Source of the DNA: Ruminiclostridium cellobioparum DSM 1351 = ATCC 15832 | GTDB taxonomy: Bacteria > Bacillota > Clostridia > Acetivibrionales > DSM-1351 | Direction of reading: 5' to 3' | Assembly: GCF_000621505.1 (NCBI RefSeq) | Contig: NZ_JHYD01000002.1 | Location: 62,001-126,000, forward strand | DNA length: 64,000 nucleotides | Shown here: positions 52,453 to 62,991 of the stretch, piece after piece | Layout of the letters: every line of letters starts with the position of its first letter | Position numbering within the stretch: the stretch's first letter is position 1 | Notes under the pieces: generated by a model | Seen by the model: the letters and a program-made list of their open reading frames with translations, nothing else | Database searches by the model: none | Told to the model about the DNA's origin: nothing | Translations under genes and position numbers: made by a program

Positions 52453-54221
52453 ATGCAGAAAAAGTGTAATATATTAAATGTTCTAAAATGTATGCTAGGC
52501 AAGACCAAAAGGGAGATAATCAGTGCTTTGTTATTGGTTGTTATGTTGTTTACTATTTGTTCAGCTTACACTACAGAAGCCTTTGCAGAGGCTGGTGTTA
52601 CACAATCCATAATAAATGCTACTCCTAATGGGCTGGATTTTAGTGAACAGCCGGATCAATCAATTAATATTACTAATAGCTATCCGTCAGAGGAGGAGAG
52701 CTATTTAATGGTTGATAAACTATATTCTTTACTCTGCTGTGGAAATGAATGTTTTGCAGCAGAATAAGTCAAGTAGTAGTGCTGAAGCCATAATAGGCTT
52801 GATAAAAGATAACGGCAATAAAATAATTTTCAGTCAAAAGGCAAGAGAAAGGATTAAAACAGTTCTGGATAATCTTGACCTTACCGGCGATATACTGAAC
52901 GATGCGGCACACCCTATAATAAAAAGCACTGCTAATGGTTTGGTATTTTCTAAGGAAGGAAACACGCTTAAGCTATCAAATCCACAGCCAGACAATGTAA
53001 AAGAGGAAAGCTATATCAAGTTAGGTGCATTAGCTAATGCAGCAACTATTGAAATGGAAGTTTCTGCTCAAGTTAAAAGTGCTTCTTATACGGCAAATGC
53101 CTGTATTGATATCAGAACTGCAGATGGCCTGAACCGGCTTATAATAGTTCAAAGAGCAGCAGGAACATATACAATAGAAGTTTTCCAGGGCGGGCAATCA
53201 AAAGGGACGACAACACTTGCGGGCAGTGGGATATCCACTCCATATACAATCAGAGTAAGGCTTGCTGATGGTATTTTAAGCTTTTACCGTGTTAAGGATG
53301 GAGTTGAAAGTAGTTGTGGTACATTTGATGTCAAGCCATACTTTGATCTGACCAAAGCATCGGTCTTAGATAGTTTTTCTGCATTTTGCGGAGCAAGGTT
53401 AAATACCGGAGAAAGTGTCAGTATTTCTAAAGCTGAACAATATCAGGAGACTGAAGAATCATGCTATGCAGATATTTATAAAAATGGAGCAAAAGTTTAC
53501 ACAAAGAGTTTTTCGGTTTTCGGAGAAAATCCCCCATATTCTGTGAGACTGAAGGTTAATGGCAATACCCTGAATATTTCACGCTTTAAAGATAACAAGG
53601 AAACCTATATAGCAACTATTGACATAAAAGATTATTTTAATTTTCTTGATAATAATACCATTGAAGAAATTTCTGTATATGAAGGTGCAAGGCTTGGGGC
53701 AGGTGAAAGTATCAGTGTGTCAAAATTGACCAATACAGCGGAAAGCCCGGAAGCATTACCCGACAAAATCACCTTTAATTAAGTTGGTAGATGGAACACT
53801 GCACTGCTATGATTCCAATATAGAGCTTCAAAAACTTAACGGCAGTGAGCCTGTTATGAACATCACGACACCGGGCAATACGGTAACTACAGGTTCAAGT
53901 ATTGAATTAACCAACGAACAGGCCGATATTCAAGAATCTTATGTTAAATTAGGACCTCTGTTTGCTTATGCAGGACAGGATATGGCTGTAATGACATACA
54001 AGGTTTCGGAACTGTTAAAAGTGGAGATGAAAGAAAGCAGCAGTCCGGTACAGTTTAAGGATTCCTCCATGATATCGTCATATGCTGTAAATGCAATAAG
54101 TGCTATGCGGAAGTCAGGAATAATCAATGGAGTGGGTAATGACAATTTTGCTCCGAAGAATAATGCAACAAGAGCTCAAGCAGCGGTAATTATATACCAG
54201 GTGTTCAAGCCAGCCCAATAA
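52453..54221 (+). pseudogene. Secreted S-layer-homology (SLH) protein, broken into three frames
   Basis: Starts after GGGAGGGTAAT at ATG 52453 with a signal peptide (IISALLLVVMLFTICSAYTTEAFA). A frameshift near 52720-52760 leads to 52742-53782, and a stop at 53780 separates the last piece (53784-54221). Repeated surface-domain units are visible (EESYIKLGALANA, QESYVKLGPLFAYA). The C-terminus has SLH material (VQFKDSSMISSYAVNAISAM, NNATRAQAAVIIYQVFK), but the first SLH repeat is missing at a junction near GQDMAVMT. An intact version would anchor to cell-wall polymers. Confidence 0.8.
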
Positions 54222-54259
54222 GCAGGCTAGAATGAGAACCGGACAATAGGCATTGAAGA

Positions 54260-54303
54260 AAAGGGAGAACTGCAAACTACTTAAAGTTGGCAGTTCTCCC
54301 TTT
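54260..54303 (+). terminator. Terminator after the SLH pseudogene
   Basis: Perfect stem AAAGGGAGAACTGC / GCAGTTCTCCCTTT with a 16-base loop. Confidence 0.75.
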
Positions 54304-54381
54304 CGATTGTTACCCGGCATATTATTTTCAGCGCTGAAGTGCAGGGGCGACAACATGCTGGAAATTTAGAGGGTTTATCGG

Positions 54382-54409
54382 TTGACAGGCCCCCTATCTT
54401 ATGTAATAA
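54382..54409 (+). promoter_or_regulatory. Promoter of the MFS gene
   Basis: TTGACA at 54382-54387, 16-bp spacer, TAATAA at 54404-54409; the ATG lies 34 bases further. Confidence 0.5.
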
Positions 54410-54442
54410 TTCAGGTGTTTCTTATATTGTCCAGGAGGGAAT

Positions 54443-55744
54443 ATGAAAAATTTCTTATTAAAGCACCATTTATTGCGTACACTTGTGGAACTTCGCGGCA
54501 ATCCCCGGGCTTGTGTATATACAGAACCCATGTGGGGGCTGTCAATGAATCTCTGTTTGCCATATGCCACGGTATACATGCTGACCTTCGGCATGAGCGA
54601 CATACAGGTGGGAATAGTTACATCGATTTATATGTTTTCTCAAATGGTGTTTGCCTTCCTGTCCGGTATCATCATCGATAAGATGGGACGCAGGTTGAGC
54701 ACCATGGTATTTGACTTTCTGGCATGGAGCCTTCCCTGTCTGATATGGGCATCCAGTCAGGGCTTCTGGTTCTTTGCCGTAGCGGCGCTGTTAAACGGTA
54801 CGATGAAGATAACCACGGTATCATGGGATTGCCTGCTGGTGGAGGACGCACCAAGGGATAAGATAACGCATATCTACTCATGGGTTATTATCTGCGGAAA
54901 TCTCTCGGCACTCTTTGCGCCGATATCTTCGGTTTTGGTTGCAAAGCTGACTTTGACACCGGCCATAAGAATACTCTATATCAATGCCTTTATTATTATG
55001 ACGGCAAAACTGCTCATTCTGTACAAATTTTCTACAGAAACGGCTATTGGAAAAGTCAGGCGTGAGACGGCCCGGAAAAAGTCATGGGGAGAAATGCTGT
55101 CGGGATACAGAGGAGCGGCACGCATGATACTTGCCTCCCAGGGCACGATATTTGCCATAATTATCAGTGTGCTGGTTGAGATTGTGGCAATGCTTGGAAT
55201 GACCTTCTGGCAGATTATTGCATCCCGCCGTATTGGAGTTCCCGATACGCTGCTGCCTATCTTTCCGATGGTACGGAGCATGCTGGCTATCCTGCTTTTT
55301 TTCACGATAATTTCACGAATCAAGCAATCAAATCTGAAATGGCCGTTATACGGGGGATTTTTCAGCGCCATTATCAGCTGTGTATTGTTGATTACCATAT
55401 CAAACACCGGGGTCTGGGGGTATGTAATCCTCTCGGTATCCATATTGTTTGAAGCCCTGGGTTCGGCCGTATTAAGCACACTCAGGGAGTCGCTGGTTGC
55501 CATACATGTCAATCCCGAGGAGCGTTCGGGAATTATGGCTTTGCTTCAGACGGTGGTTATGCTGGTGAGCGTGCCATTTGGATACATAGGCGGACTGCTG
55601 AGTGATATCTCCAGGGCATTGCCCTTTGTTCTGAGTATTGCCCTGCTGCTGCTGGGTGTACTGGCGACTGCCGCGTTTTACCGCAATCAGAACCAGAGAA
55701 GGGAACAATTCACAATTATGTTCACTGATTTGGATAAAGATTAA
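54443..55744 (+). CDS. MFS transporter
   Basis: 433 residues, about 12 membrane segments. The loop 2-3 motif is DKMGRRLSTMVFDFLAW (about 75-91), a variant of the MFS GxxxDRxGRR signature. The two halves are split by a basic loop (ETARKKSWGEMLSGYRG). Substrate unknown, probably efflux. AGGAGGGAAT precedes the ATG. A 57-residue gene follows after 38 bases. Confidence 0.85.
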   Translation: MKNFLLKHHLLRTLVELRGNPRACVYTEPMWGLSMNLCLPYATVYMLTFGMSDIQVGIVTSIYMFSQMVFAFLSGIIIDKMGRRLSTMVFDFLAWSLPCLIWASSQGFWFFAVAALLNGTMKITTVSWDCLLVEDAPRDKITHIYSWVIICGNLSALFAPISSVLVAKLTLTPAIRILYINAFIIMTAKLLILYKFSTETAIGKVRRETARKKSWGEMLSGYRGAARMILASQGTIFAIIISVLVEIVAMLGMTFWQIIASRRIGVPDTLLPIFPMVRSMLAILLFFTIISRIKQSNLKWPLYGGFFSAIISCVLLITISNTGVWGYVILSVSILFEALGSAVLSTLRESLVAIHVNPEERSGIMALLQTVVMLVSVPFGYIGGLLSDISRALPFVLSIALLLLGVLATAAFYRNQNQRREQFTIMFTDLDKD

Positions 55745-55782
55745 TATAATATATTAATTACATTTATCTGGAGGGTAAACAA

Positions 55783-55956
55783 ATGGAATTTTTAAAATTA
55801 ATATTAAGCTTGAGCCAGGCAGTCCGGAAAAATGATGTTGCCAAAGGATGCCTGTTAGGCGGAGCAACTGCCATTGGTACCGGGGGCGCAGTATACATCG
55901 CCAAGAAATTACTTGAGAAAAAGAAGAGTCAGGATTTGAATATAAATATTGATTAA
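55783..55956 (+). CDS. 57-residue small membrane protein
   Basis: Starts MEFLKLILSLSQAVRKND, with a glycine-rich hydrophobic stretch (GCLLGGATAIGTGGAVYIA) and a basic tail (KKLLEKKKSQ). Strong SD: GGAGGGTAAACA before ATG 55783. It sits just after the MFS gene and before a terminator, so is probably cotranscribed. No family recognised. Confidence 0.65.
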   Translation: MEFLKLILSLSQAVRKNDVAKGCLLGGATAIGTGGAVYIAKKLLEKKKSQDLNINID

Positions 55957-55976
55957 GGCAATAATTGCAAACATGG

Positions 55977-56020
55977 GAGCATCCAGTCGGCTTGAGAGCG
56001 GCTTGGATGCTCTGGTCTTT
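55977..56020 (+). terminator. Terminator after the small membrane protein
   Basis: GAGCATCCA / TGGATGCTC with an inner partial pairing, followed by TGGTCTTTTC. Confidence 0.7.
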
Positions 56021-56058
56021 TCAGGCATACCGGTCCTGCCCCGGTTAAGACATATGGT

Positions 56059-56472
56059 TTAAAACAATTTGTATTTGGGTTTTTCTTCGTCAAAAAGCCA
56101 ATACCTGAGCCAATCATCAAATATAATAGCTCCGAGGCTTATAAAAATCCAGAGTACTCCATAGTAAAGGCAGATCTGTCCGTGAAGATTGTACGGTAAA
56201 TTGCTGTAATCCCATATATTCAGCTTCAGCCATATATTTAAGATAACGCCGCTTACATATTCTACGACGGTAACCATAATGGCTGATATAATGCCTTGCA
56301 GCCATAAGGGTATCGACCATGTGAAAAGTTCGTTTATCAGCCCTATGAGTACAAAACAAACACCGCCCACAATGATCATGGGCCATGCGGAGTATCCATT
56401 ATACATACGTTCAATAAAATAGTAGAAAAATCCTCCGATTGCAAATAAAATAAGCAGTTTTATATACTTCAT
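56059..56472 (-). CDS. CmpB-like membrane protein (putative ABC-transporter type IV family)
   Basis: 137 residues, four hydrophobic segments. Matches the pattern of the CmpB/DUF1113 group: FIERMYNGYSAWPMIIVGG (about 18-36), then VEYVSGVILNIWLKLNIWDYS and NLHGQICLYYGVLWIF. Function unproven. ATG 56472 has AGGAGATT 8 bases upstream and is preferred over ATG 56502. Confidence 0.78.
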   Translation of the reverse strand: MKYIKLLILFAIGGFFYYFIERMYNGYSAWPMIIVGGVCFVLIGLINELFTWSIPLWLQGIISAIMVTVVEYVSGVILNIWLKLNIWDYSNLPYNLHGQICLYYGVLWIFISLGAIIFDDWLRYWLFDEEKPKYKLF

Positions 56473-56666
56473 ATTTATCGAATCTCCTGCATATTGTTCC
56501 ATAATATACTATAATATATTATGCTTTGATCAATGACAGGGTGCAATAATTTAAGATTATGTAAACTGATATATGGGATTAAATGTAAAATTGTTCCTGA
56601 TTTTGTGACGTTTCGTACCTCCTATGCATATGATACAGTAATATTTGTCTCCGGAGGTATTTCATC

Positions 56667-58085
56667 ATGTTCAAAAAAATAAAAAACTTTTTTAAGATTC
56701 TATTTATTAAAAAAGTTCTTAAATATATGGAAAGCGACCCTGTAAAAAGCATACCTGCAATTCTAAAGTGGATTGAGAAATTTGACAAAACCAAAATTGT
56801 CAAGGGACAGGTTAAAACTGTCAGGAATGCTATGGAGGATAAAGAGGGAAACTGGTATAAATTAATAATGAATCTTTGGACTGATATAGACAAGGGAGTG
56901 CGCAGAAAGGTCTTTGAAAATCTCGTCATCAATTCTACAATAATAGGTAGTCCAAAACAGGATAAAACCAGAGAAGCTAACAATTGCAACATACCATGGA
57001 CCATACTGATGGACCCCACCACGGCATGCAATTTGAATTGCATAGGCTGCTGGGCGGCTGAGTACAAAAATGGTCTCCAAATGAGTTATGATTTAATGGA
57101 TGACATTATCCTGCAGGCAAAGGAAATGGGTGTTTACACCTTTTTATTTTCCGGCGGAGAGCCTCTGGTAAGAAAAAAGGATATTGTCCGCTTATGCGAA
57201 AAACATGGTGACTGTCTGTTTTTAGCTTTTACAAACGGCACACTTATAGATGAAGAATTTGCAGATGAGATGCTTCGCGTTAAAAATTTCATTCCGGCTA
57301 TCAGTATTGAAGGCTTTGAAAAGGAGACGGATGCACGGAGAGGATCAGGAGTATACAATTCAGCCACAGAAGCTATGAAAATACTGAAAAATAAAAAGCT
57401 CCTGTTCGGAGTATCCTGTTGCTACACCCGTGAGAATACCGAAATAATAGGCAGTGAAGAATATTTTGACGAAATGATTTCACTTGGGGCAAAATTTGCA
57501 TGGTTCTTTACCTATATGCCCATAGGAACCGGTGCACCGACCGATCTTATGGTCACGGCTGAACAGCGGGAATTTATGTACCGGCAGATACGCAGCTTCA
57601 GGTCTACAAAATCCATTTTTACACTGGATTTCTGGAATGACGGGGAGTATGTCGGAGGGTGCGTAGCCGGCGGACGTTATTATGTCCACATAAATGCAAA
57701 CGGAGACATAGAGCCATGTGCATTCATTCACTATTCCGACTCCAATATCCGGGACAAAACTTTATTGGAGGCTCTGAAATCGCCGTTATTCATGCAATAT
57801 TACAGGAATCAGCCTTTTAATGAAAATCTTCTGAGACCCTGTCCACTGTTGGATAATCCCGACAGACTGGTAGATATGGTAGAAGTCTCCGGAGCCGTGT
57901 CTACGGATATGAGAGCTCCCGAGGATGTAACCGAGCTTGCCGGTAAATGCAGGGAAGCAGCCGACAACTGGTCGGTGGCAGCAGAACACTTATGGCGAAG
58001 AACGGATGATATTCAAAAGCAGAAGAGCTGTGCCGAATGCGGGTGCTGCAGAGGCTGCAGTTTTGGCTCCGGGGCTGAAATCTGA
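56667..58085 (+). CDS. Radical SAM/SPASM-like protein with cysteine-rich tail
   Basis: 472 residues. The [4Fe-4S]-SAM site is CNLNCIGCW (CxxxCxxC, about residue 122), preceded by TILMDPTTA; FLFSGGEPLVRKKDIV is the GGEP motif. A SPASM-like region follows (GGCVAGGRYYVHINANGDI, EPCAFIH, CPLLDNP). The end is unusually rich in cysteine (CAECGCCRGCSFG). The N-terminal ~110 residues are basic/helical and unlike common family members. It resembles proteins that modify peptides or porphyrins, but no precursor peptide or heme gene adjoins it. Confidence 0.85.
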   Translation: MFKKIKNFFKILFIKKVLKYMESDPVKSIPAILKWIEKFDKTKIVKGQVKTVRNAMEDKEGNWYKLIMNLWTDIDKGVRRKVFENLVINSTIIGSPKQDKTREANNCNIPWTILMDPTTACNLNCIGCWAAEYKNGLQMSYDLMDDIILQAKEMGVYTFLFSGGEPLVRKKDIVRLCEKHGDCLFLAFTNGTLIDEEFADEMLRVKNFIPAISIEGFEKETDARRGSGVYNSATEAMKILKNKKLLFGVSCCYTRENTEIIGSEEYFDEMISLGAKFAWFFTYMPIGTGAPTDLMVTAEQREFMYRQIRSFRSTKSIFTLDFWNDGEYVGGCVAGGRYYVHINANGDIEPCAFIHYSDSNIRDKTLLEALKSPLFMQYYRNQPFNENLLRPCPLLDNPDRLVDMVEVSGAVSTDMRAPEDVTELAGKCREAADNWSVAAEHLWRRTDDIQKQKSCAECGCCRGCSFGSGAEI

Positions 58086-58170
58086 GAATTCATGTTAATA
58101 ATTACAATAAATAATTGCAACAAATAATGATTACGGTTAATTGTTACAACAAATTTTATCAATATTATTT

Positions 58171-58216
58171 ATCTCCTGAAAGCAAAAAAGTTAAGTTGTT
58201 TTCAGGAGATTTTATT
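58171..58216 (+). terminator. Terminator after the radical SAM gene
   Basis: ATCTCCTGAAA / TTTTCAGGAGAT stem, then TTTATTA. The rest of the gap to 58,414 is AT-rich with nothing recognised. Confidence 0.85.
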
Positions 58217-58414
58217 ATACATGATATTTTTCCTTAATTTTCTTGCTCATAACTCCGATAATATAATAGGAGCTTAAAATTTTTTAGGGAAATTTTAGTC
58301 TTTGTCCATCTGTTCGGAGCTTTAATGAAAAGAAATTCGTCTTTTATATATTATAATAGGAGGCAGATATTATAACATACTGAATCTAATATATATAATA
58401 TCTGAAGTTTTAAT

Positions 58415-58876
58415 ATGGAGTTAACAGGTTGTTATTCCGAACTGAAAGCTTCCCTTGAAGCATTGAGTAAGGAAAATATTAATGATTTATCATATTTGTA
58501 TGACAGGGTCATGGTCAAGCTGCAGCTGTTTATGTACACTTACAGGATTGAATTTGACGATCATGACAAGTTAAAAATCACCCTGTCGTCTGAAATAGAT
58601 AATCTGGATACGAGTGATTCTATAGCCAGGGTGAGCGGAGTATCCTCATTAACTATTTCCGGACTGGCTTTGATGTTTATTTTAATAGCTCTTATGCAAA
58701 TTGGGATAAGCACTATTTTTATTTATCTTTTATTTTGCGGAGTTGTGATATATATATTATGTCTATTGGATATTTTTTCGACGTCACAACAATATGACAA
58801 AAGAAAAAAAATAATTTTTAAAATGTGTATTGAAATACTTGATAAGGAAAAAGAGAAATTGGATATATTGATATGA
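58415..58876 (+). CDS. Hypothetical protein with two membrane helices
   Basis: 153 residues: a soluble helical N-terminal part (ELKASLEALSKENINDLSYL), two adjacent hydrophobic segments (about 86-128) and a charged coiled C-terminus (MCIEILDKEKEKLDI). No family recognised. The SD at ATG 58415 is weak. It lies 41 bases before a TetR gene. Confidence 0.55.
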   Translation: MELTGCYSELKASLEALSKENINDLSYLYDRVMVKLQLFMYTYRIEFDDHDKLKITLSSEIDNLDTSDSIARVSGVSSLTISGLALMFILIALMQIGISTIFIYLLFCGVVIYILCLLDIFSTSQQYDKRKKIIFKMCIEILDKEKEKLDILI

Positions 58877-58917
58877 CCCTTTTATCACTGATTTTGATTG
58901 AAGCGGGGTAACGGGTA

Positions 58918-59364
58918 ATGGACAGGAGAGAACAGATTCAAATGAAAGAGCGGTTGGCCGGGGCTATCATGCAATGCATGAAAACAACCGCCATAGAAAA
59001 AATCACCGTGCAGCAAATTGTGGAAGTATGTGGTACTACAAGGCAGACCTTTTATCGTTATTTTCAGGACAAGTATGATTTAATAAACCGGTATTTTGAA
59101 ATGCTGCTGCTTGAATCCTTTGCTCAAATGGGCAAAGGTGCTACAATCTATGAGGGGCTCGTCAAAAAGTTCAGGTTTATAAAGCAGGAGCAGGAATTCT
59201 TTAAAAAAGCCTTCAAGCTGGCCGAACAAAACTGTCTTAAAGAATATGATTTCCACCTGATATTGCAGTTTTATACAGATAGAACCCGGGAAAGAACCGG
59301 GAAACCTCTGGAGGAGGATATGCAGTTCCTGAAAAATTGGCCCGGCTGTTTTGTAACTTTATAA
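58918..59364 (+). pseudogene. TetR regulator of the DhaS type, truncated
   Basis: 148 residues. The HTH is intact (AIEKITVQQIVEVCGTTRQT, FYRYFQDKYDLINRYF). DhaS-like regulators continue past EDMQFL for another ~35 residues; here the frame ends KNWPGCFVTL, suggesting a 3' frameshift or deletion. It sits 75 bases before a ruined alcohol dehydrogenase, its probable former target. Confidence 0.65.
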
Positions 59365-59439
59365 TTAATATGAATATGTATATAATGATGGCGTATATAG
59401 CAGCTGCTGTAAAGTAAATATAGCGAGGTGGAATATATC

Positions 59440-60035
59440 ATGCCATGTAGAATTATGTTAAATGAAACATCCTACCATGGTCGGGTGCGGTTAATGAAAT
59501 TGTAAATGAGGTTAAAACAAGGGGCTTTTCCAAAGCCTTTATATGCAGTGACCCGGATTTTGTCAAATTGAATATTACATCAAGAGTTACTGGTTTAATG
59601 GAAGCAGCAGGCTTGAAATACGAAATCTATTCCAACATTAAACCAAACCCCACAATTGAAAATGTACAGAGCGGTGTGGCGGCATTTAAGGCTTCCAAGG
59701 CAGATTATATAATTGCAATAGGCGGAGGGTCTTCCATGGATACCGCCAAAGCTATCGGCATAATCATAGCAAATCCTGAATTTGAAGATGTGAGAAGCCT
59801 GGAGGGAGTGGCTCCTACTAAAAAGCCGAGCATACCTATTATTGCGGTCCCTACCACTGCAGGTACTGCAGCCGAGGTTACAATAAATTATGTTATTACC
59901 GATATTGAGCGGAAAAGAAAGTTTGTCTGTGTTGACCCGCATGATATGCCGTCCGGGCAATCCGAAGGATACCTGTGTGGAAGATTTAATCGGCTTGTTC
60001 AGAAAGTTGATGTAATGAAAACTTTATACGAATAA
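59440..60035 (+). pseudogene. Iron-dependent alcohol dehydrogenase (lactaldehyde reductase-like), decayed
   Basis: GAGGTGGAATATATC precedes ATG 59440 (MPCRIMLNETSYHG). One missing base near 59482 shifts the frame; beyond it GAVNEIVNEVKTRGF, IAIGGGSSMDTAKAIG and VPTTAGTAAEVTINYV give the NAD-binding half of a FucO-like enzyme. After FVCVDPHDMP the iron-binding half is gone, replaced by a short tail (SGQSEGYLCGRF). Non-functional. Followed by a strong terminator. Confidence 0.85.
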
Positions 60036-60039
60036 TTTT

Positions 60040-60070
60040 AAGGAGTTTACATATGTAGACTCCTTATTCA
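60040..60070 (+). terminator. Terminator after the dehydrogenase remnant
   Basis: AAGGAGTTTACAT / ATGTAGACTCCTT, a nearly perfect 26-bp palindrome, followed by ATTCATTTTT. Confidence 0.85.
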
Positions 60071-60215
60071 TTTTTCCGCCCTCTAATTCCTTTGGTGCAT
60101 GGCAAATACAAACCTGTGGGATATATTGTTTTCCTATATGGTAATATTTAACAAAATATGATATAATTATCAAATAAAATGCATTTTATTAATAAGCTAA
60201 AGAAAGGAGGTGTGA

Positions 60216-61118
<903 letters not shown>

Positions 61119-61214
61119 GGACGGCATAGAAGCCGTATGATGAGAACTCCAGGTAATGTTTTTTAAAGCGTATTGTTGGCTATGGTTAAAAAATGATATG
61201 CAATTTGATTTTTT

Positions 61215-61247
61215 ACTGCATACCTTTGAAGGGTATGCAGTATTATT
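61215..61247 (+). terminator. Terminator after the xylanase
   Basis: ACTGCATACC / GGGTATGCAGT stem followed by ATTATTAT. The rest of the 325-base gap holds the MATE promoter. Confidence 0.7.
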
Positions 61248-61374
61248 ATGCTGTCCATGATTTTTTGAAGTGTTGTTCAAAACAGAAAATTATGACTTTG
61301 CTCGTCTCCAGACAACAATTCAATAATTCAGGGCTGATCCATATATAATGGTGCTTCAACTCCAATAATGGCAT

Positions 61375-61404
61375 TTGACACAATATTATAAATTCTCTTA
61401 TAAT
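61375..61404 (+). promoter_or_regulatory. Promoter of the MATE gene
   Basis: TTGACA at 61375-61380, 18-bp spacer, TATAAT at 61399-61404. It overlaps an in-frame upstream ATG (61375), which therefore cannot be the start. Confidence 0.75.
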
Positions 61405-61443
61405 TATTATTTTGTAGGATATTTTTTTCAGGACAGTTTAAAA

Positions 61444-62823
61444 ATGGGGTTAATGATGAAGAAAAAATGGTACAAACTAAACGCTAAAGCGGATAAAGAA
61501 ATCATATCTATGGCCTGGCCTTCAATAACAGAGCAGATACTTGAAATGATGGTTGGAATGGTTTCCACAATATTCATGGGCCGTATAGGCACATATGCAG
61601 TTGCAGCGGTCGGCATGGTTAATATGCTGATGGGGTTCATGCAGACGGTTTTCTCGGGATTATCAATAGGTACAACGGTGGTTATCGCCAGAGTCACAGG
61701 TGAAGGCAACAGGGAAGATGCCAAAAGAGCACTTATACAATCGGGCTACATGGCAATTGTTGTGGGATTGATAATGGTAATCCCAGGCAGGTTGTTTTCA
61801 TTTAATATTCTGGGTTTGTTTTTCGGGGGAGCCGAAGAGGAAGTTTTAAAAGCAGGAATGAGCTATTTCAATATTGTGCTTTTCAATTTGCCGTTTCTTG
61901 TGCTTGATATCATAATATCAGGCGCCATGAGAGGGGCCGGGGATACAAAAACTCCAATGGTCATTACAGGCGGAGTCAACATTTTGAACATAATATTGAA
62001 TACCGTACTTATATTTGGCGTTCCGGTACTTCATATACCTGCCTACGGTATAGTCGGCTCGGCTATAGCGGTAACGGTTTCGAGAATTGTAGGTGTTACT
62101 GTGCGAGTGCTGGTTTTGTACAACCGCAAAAAGCTCAAACTCAACCTGAGTTTGAAGGATGACTACACAATCAGGCCCGATATGATGAAGAGGATAGTCA
62201 GCATAGGCGTTCCGGGCTTTATAGAGCAAGCCGTCATGCAGGGAGGATTTCTTGTGCTCCAGATCATAATCGTCTCCCTTGGAACTGTTGCTATGGCTGC
62301 ATACCAGATAGGATTAAACATAAATGCCCTTGCTTTCTTCCCCATATTCGGGTTTGCCATTGCCAACACTACCCTTGTGGGACAAAGCCTTGGGGCAAGG
62401 GATTATGAAAAGGCCGAAACCTATGCTTATGACAGCTTGAAGATAACAATGGCTGTGGGTTTTGTCATAGGCATACTCATGGTCATATTTTCAAAACAGC
62501 TGGCGGCCATGTACTCCAATGATCATCTCGTAATAGAGGAATCGGTGGCCATAGTTTGCACATTCGGCTTAATAGAGCCGCTGCTTGCGGTTTTGAATCT
62601 GTGCTCGGCAACCTTGAAGGCAGCGGGTGACATCAAGTATGTTATGGTCACTTCCTTCGTAGGACTTTGGACGTTCAGGGTGGGTTTGTCCTTTGTACTC
62701 ATCCACTTTTTCGGAATGGGCTTGTTTGGAGTTATGGTTGGTATATTCTTTGACTTTTGCATAAGATCGGTCATGTATCTGGTAAGGATGAACAGGGGCA
62801 GATGGAAGTATATGAATGTATAG
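61444..62823 (+). CDS. MATE family efflux transporter
   Basis: 459 residues with 12 membrane segments, cation-driven export of drugs or metabolites. Family motifs: MAWPSITEQILEMMVGMVST (about 24), FMGRIGTYAVAAVGMV, then GAMRGAGDTKTPMV (about 180) and GQSLGARDYEKAE (about 318). The start is ATG 61444 or the nearby ATG 61453/61456 (MMKKKWYK); no strong SD separates them. Unlinked to the NRPS, which is 14 kb away. Confidence 0.9.
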   Translation: MGLMMKKKWYKLNAKADKEIISMAWPSITEQILEMMVGMVSTIFMGRIGTYAVAAVGMVNMLMGFMQTVFSGLSIGTTVVIARVTGEGNREDAKRALIQSGYMAIVVGLIMVIPGRLFSFNILGLFFGGAEEEVLKAGMSYFNIVLFNLPFLVLDIIISGAMRGAGDTKTPMVITGGVNILNIILNTVLIFGVPVLHIPAYGIVGSAIAVTVSRIVGVTVRVLVLYNRKKLKLNLSLKDDYTIRPDMMKRIVSIGVPGFIEQAVMQGGFLVLQIIIVSLGTVAMAAYQIGLNINALAFFPIFGFAIANTTLVGQSLGARDYEKAETYAYDSLKITMAVGFVIGILMVIFSKQLAAMYSNDHLVIEESVAIVCTFGLIEPLLAVLNLCSATLKAAGDIKYVMVTSFVGLWTFRVGLSFVLIHFFGMGLFGVMVGIFFDFCIRSVMYLVRMNRGRWKYMNV

Positions 62824-62991
62824 GTCTGTTTACAACAGGGTAGATTTAATTTGGAAGACGAATTATGATTTTTAAAAGTTATATAGCAACTCGGCTTGAC
62901 AAAAAATAAATATGAGTTGATAATAAAAAGGCATAATTGCATTTTCTAATATATTTCAATTATATTTAATCTATTCTTGTGGGAGGTTCTT

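Noticed and set aside
29216-54300. A complete genomic island with defined ends
   Set aside because: No integrase and no second copy of the ssrA 3' end (GGTTCAACTCCCCTCG) were found, so borders cannot be set; only the short terminator duplication is reported.
59595-59960. Minus-strand frame over the dehydrogenase remnant
   Set aside because: Antisense shadow; the plus-strand translation carries clear alcohol dehydrogenase motifs.
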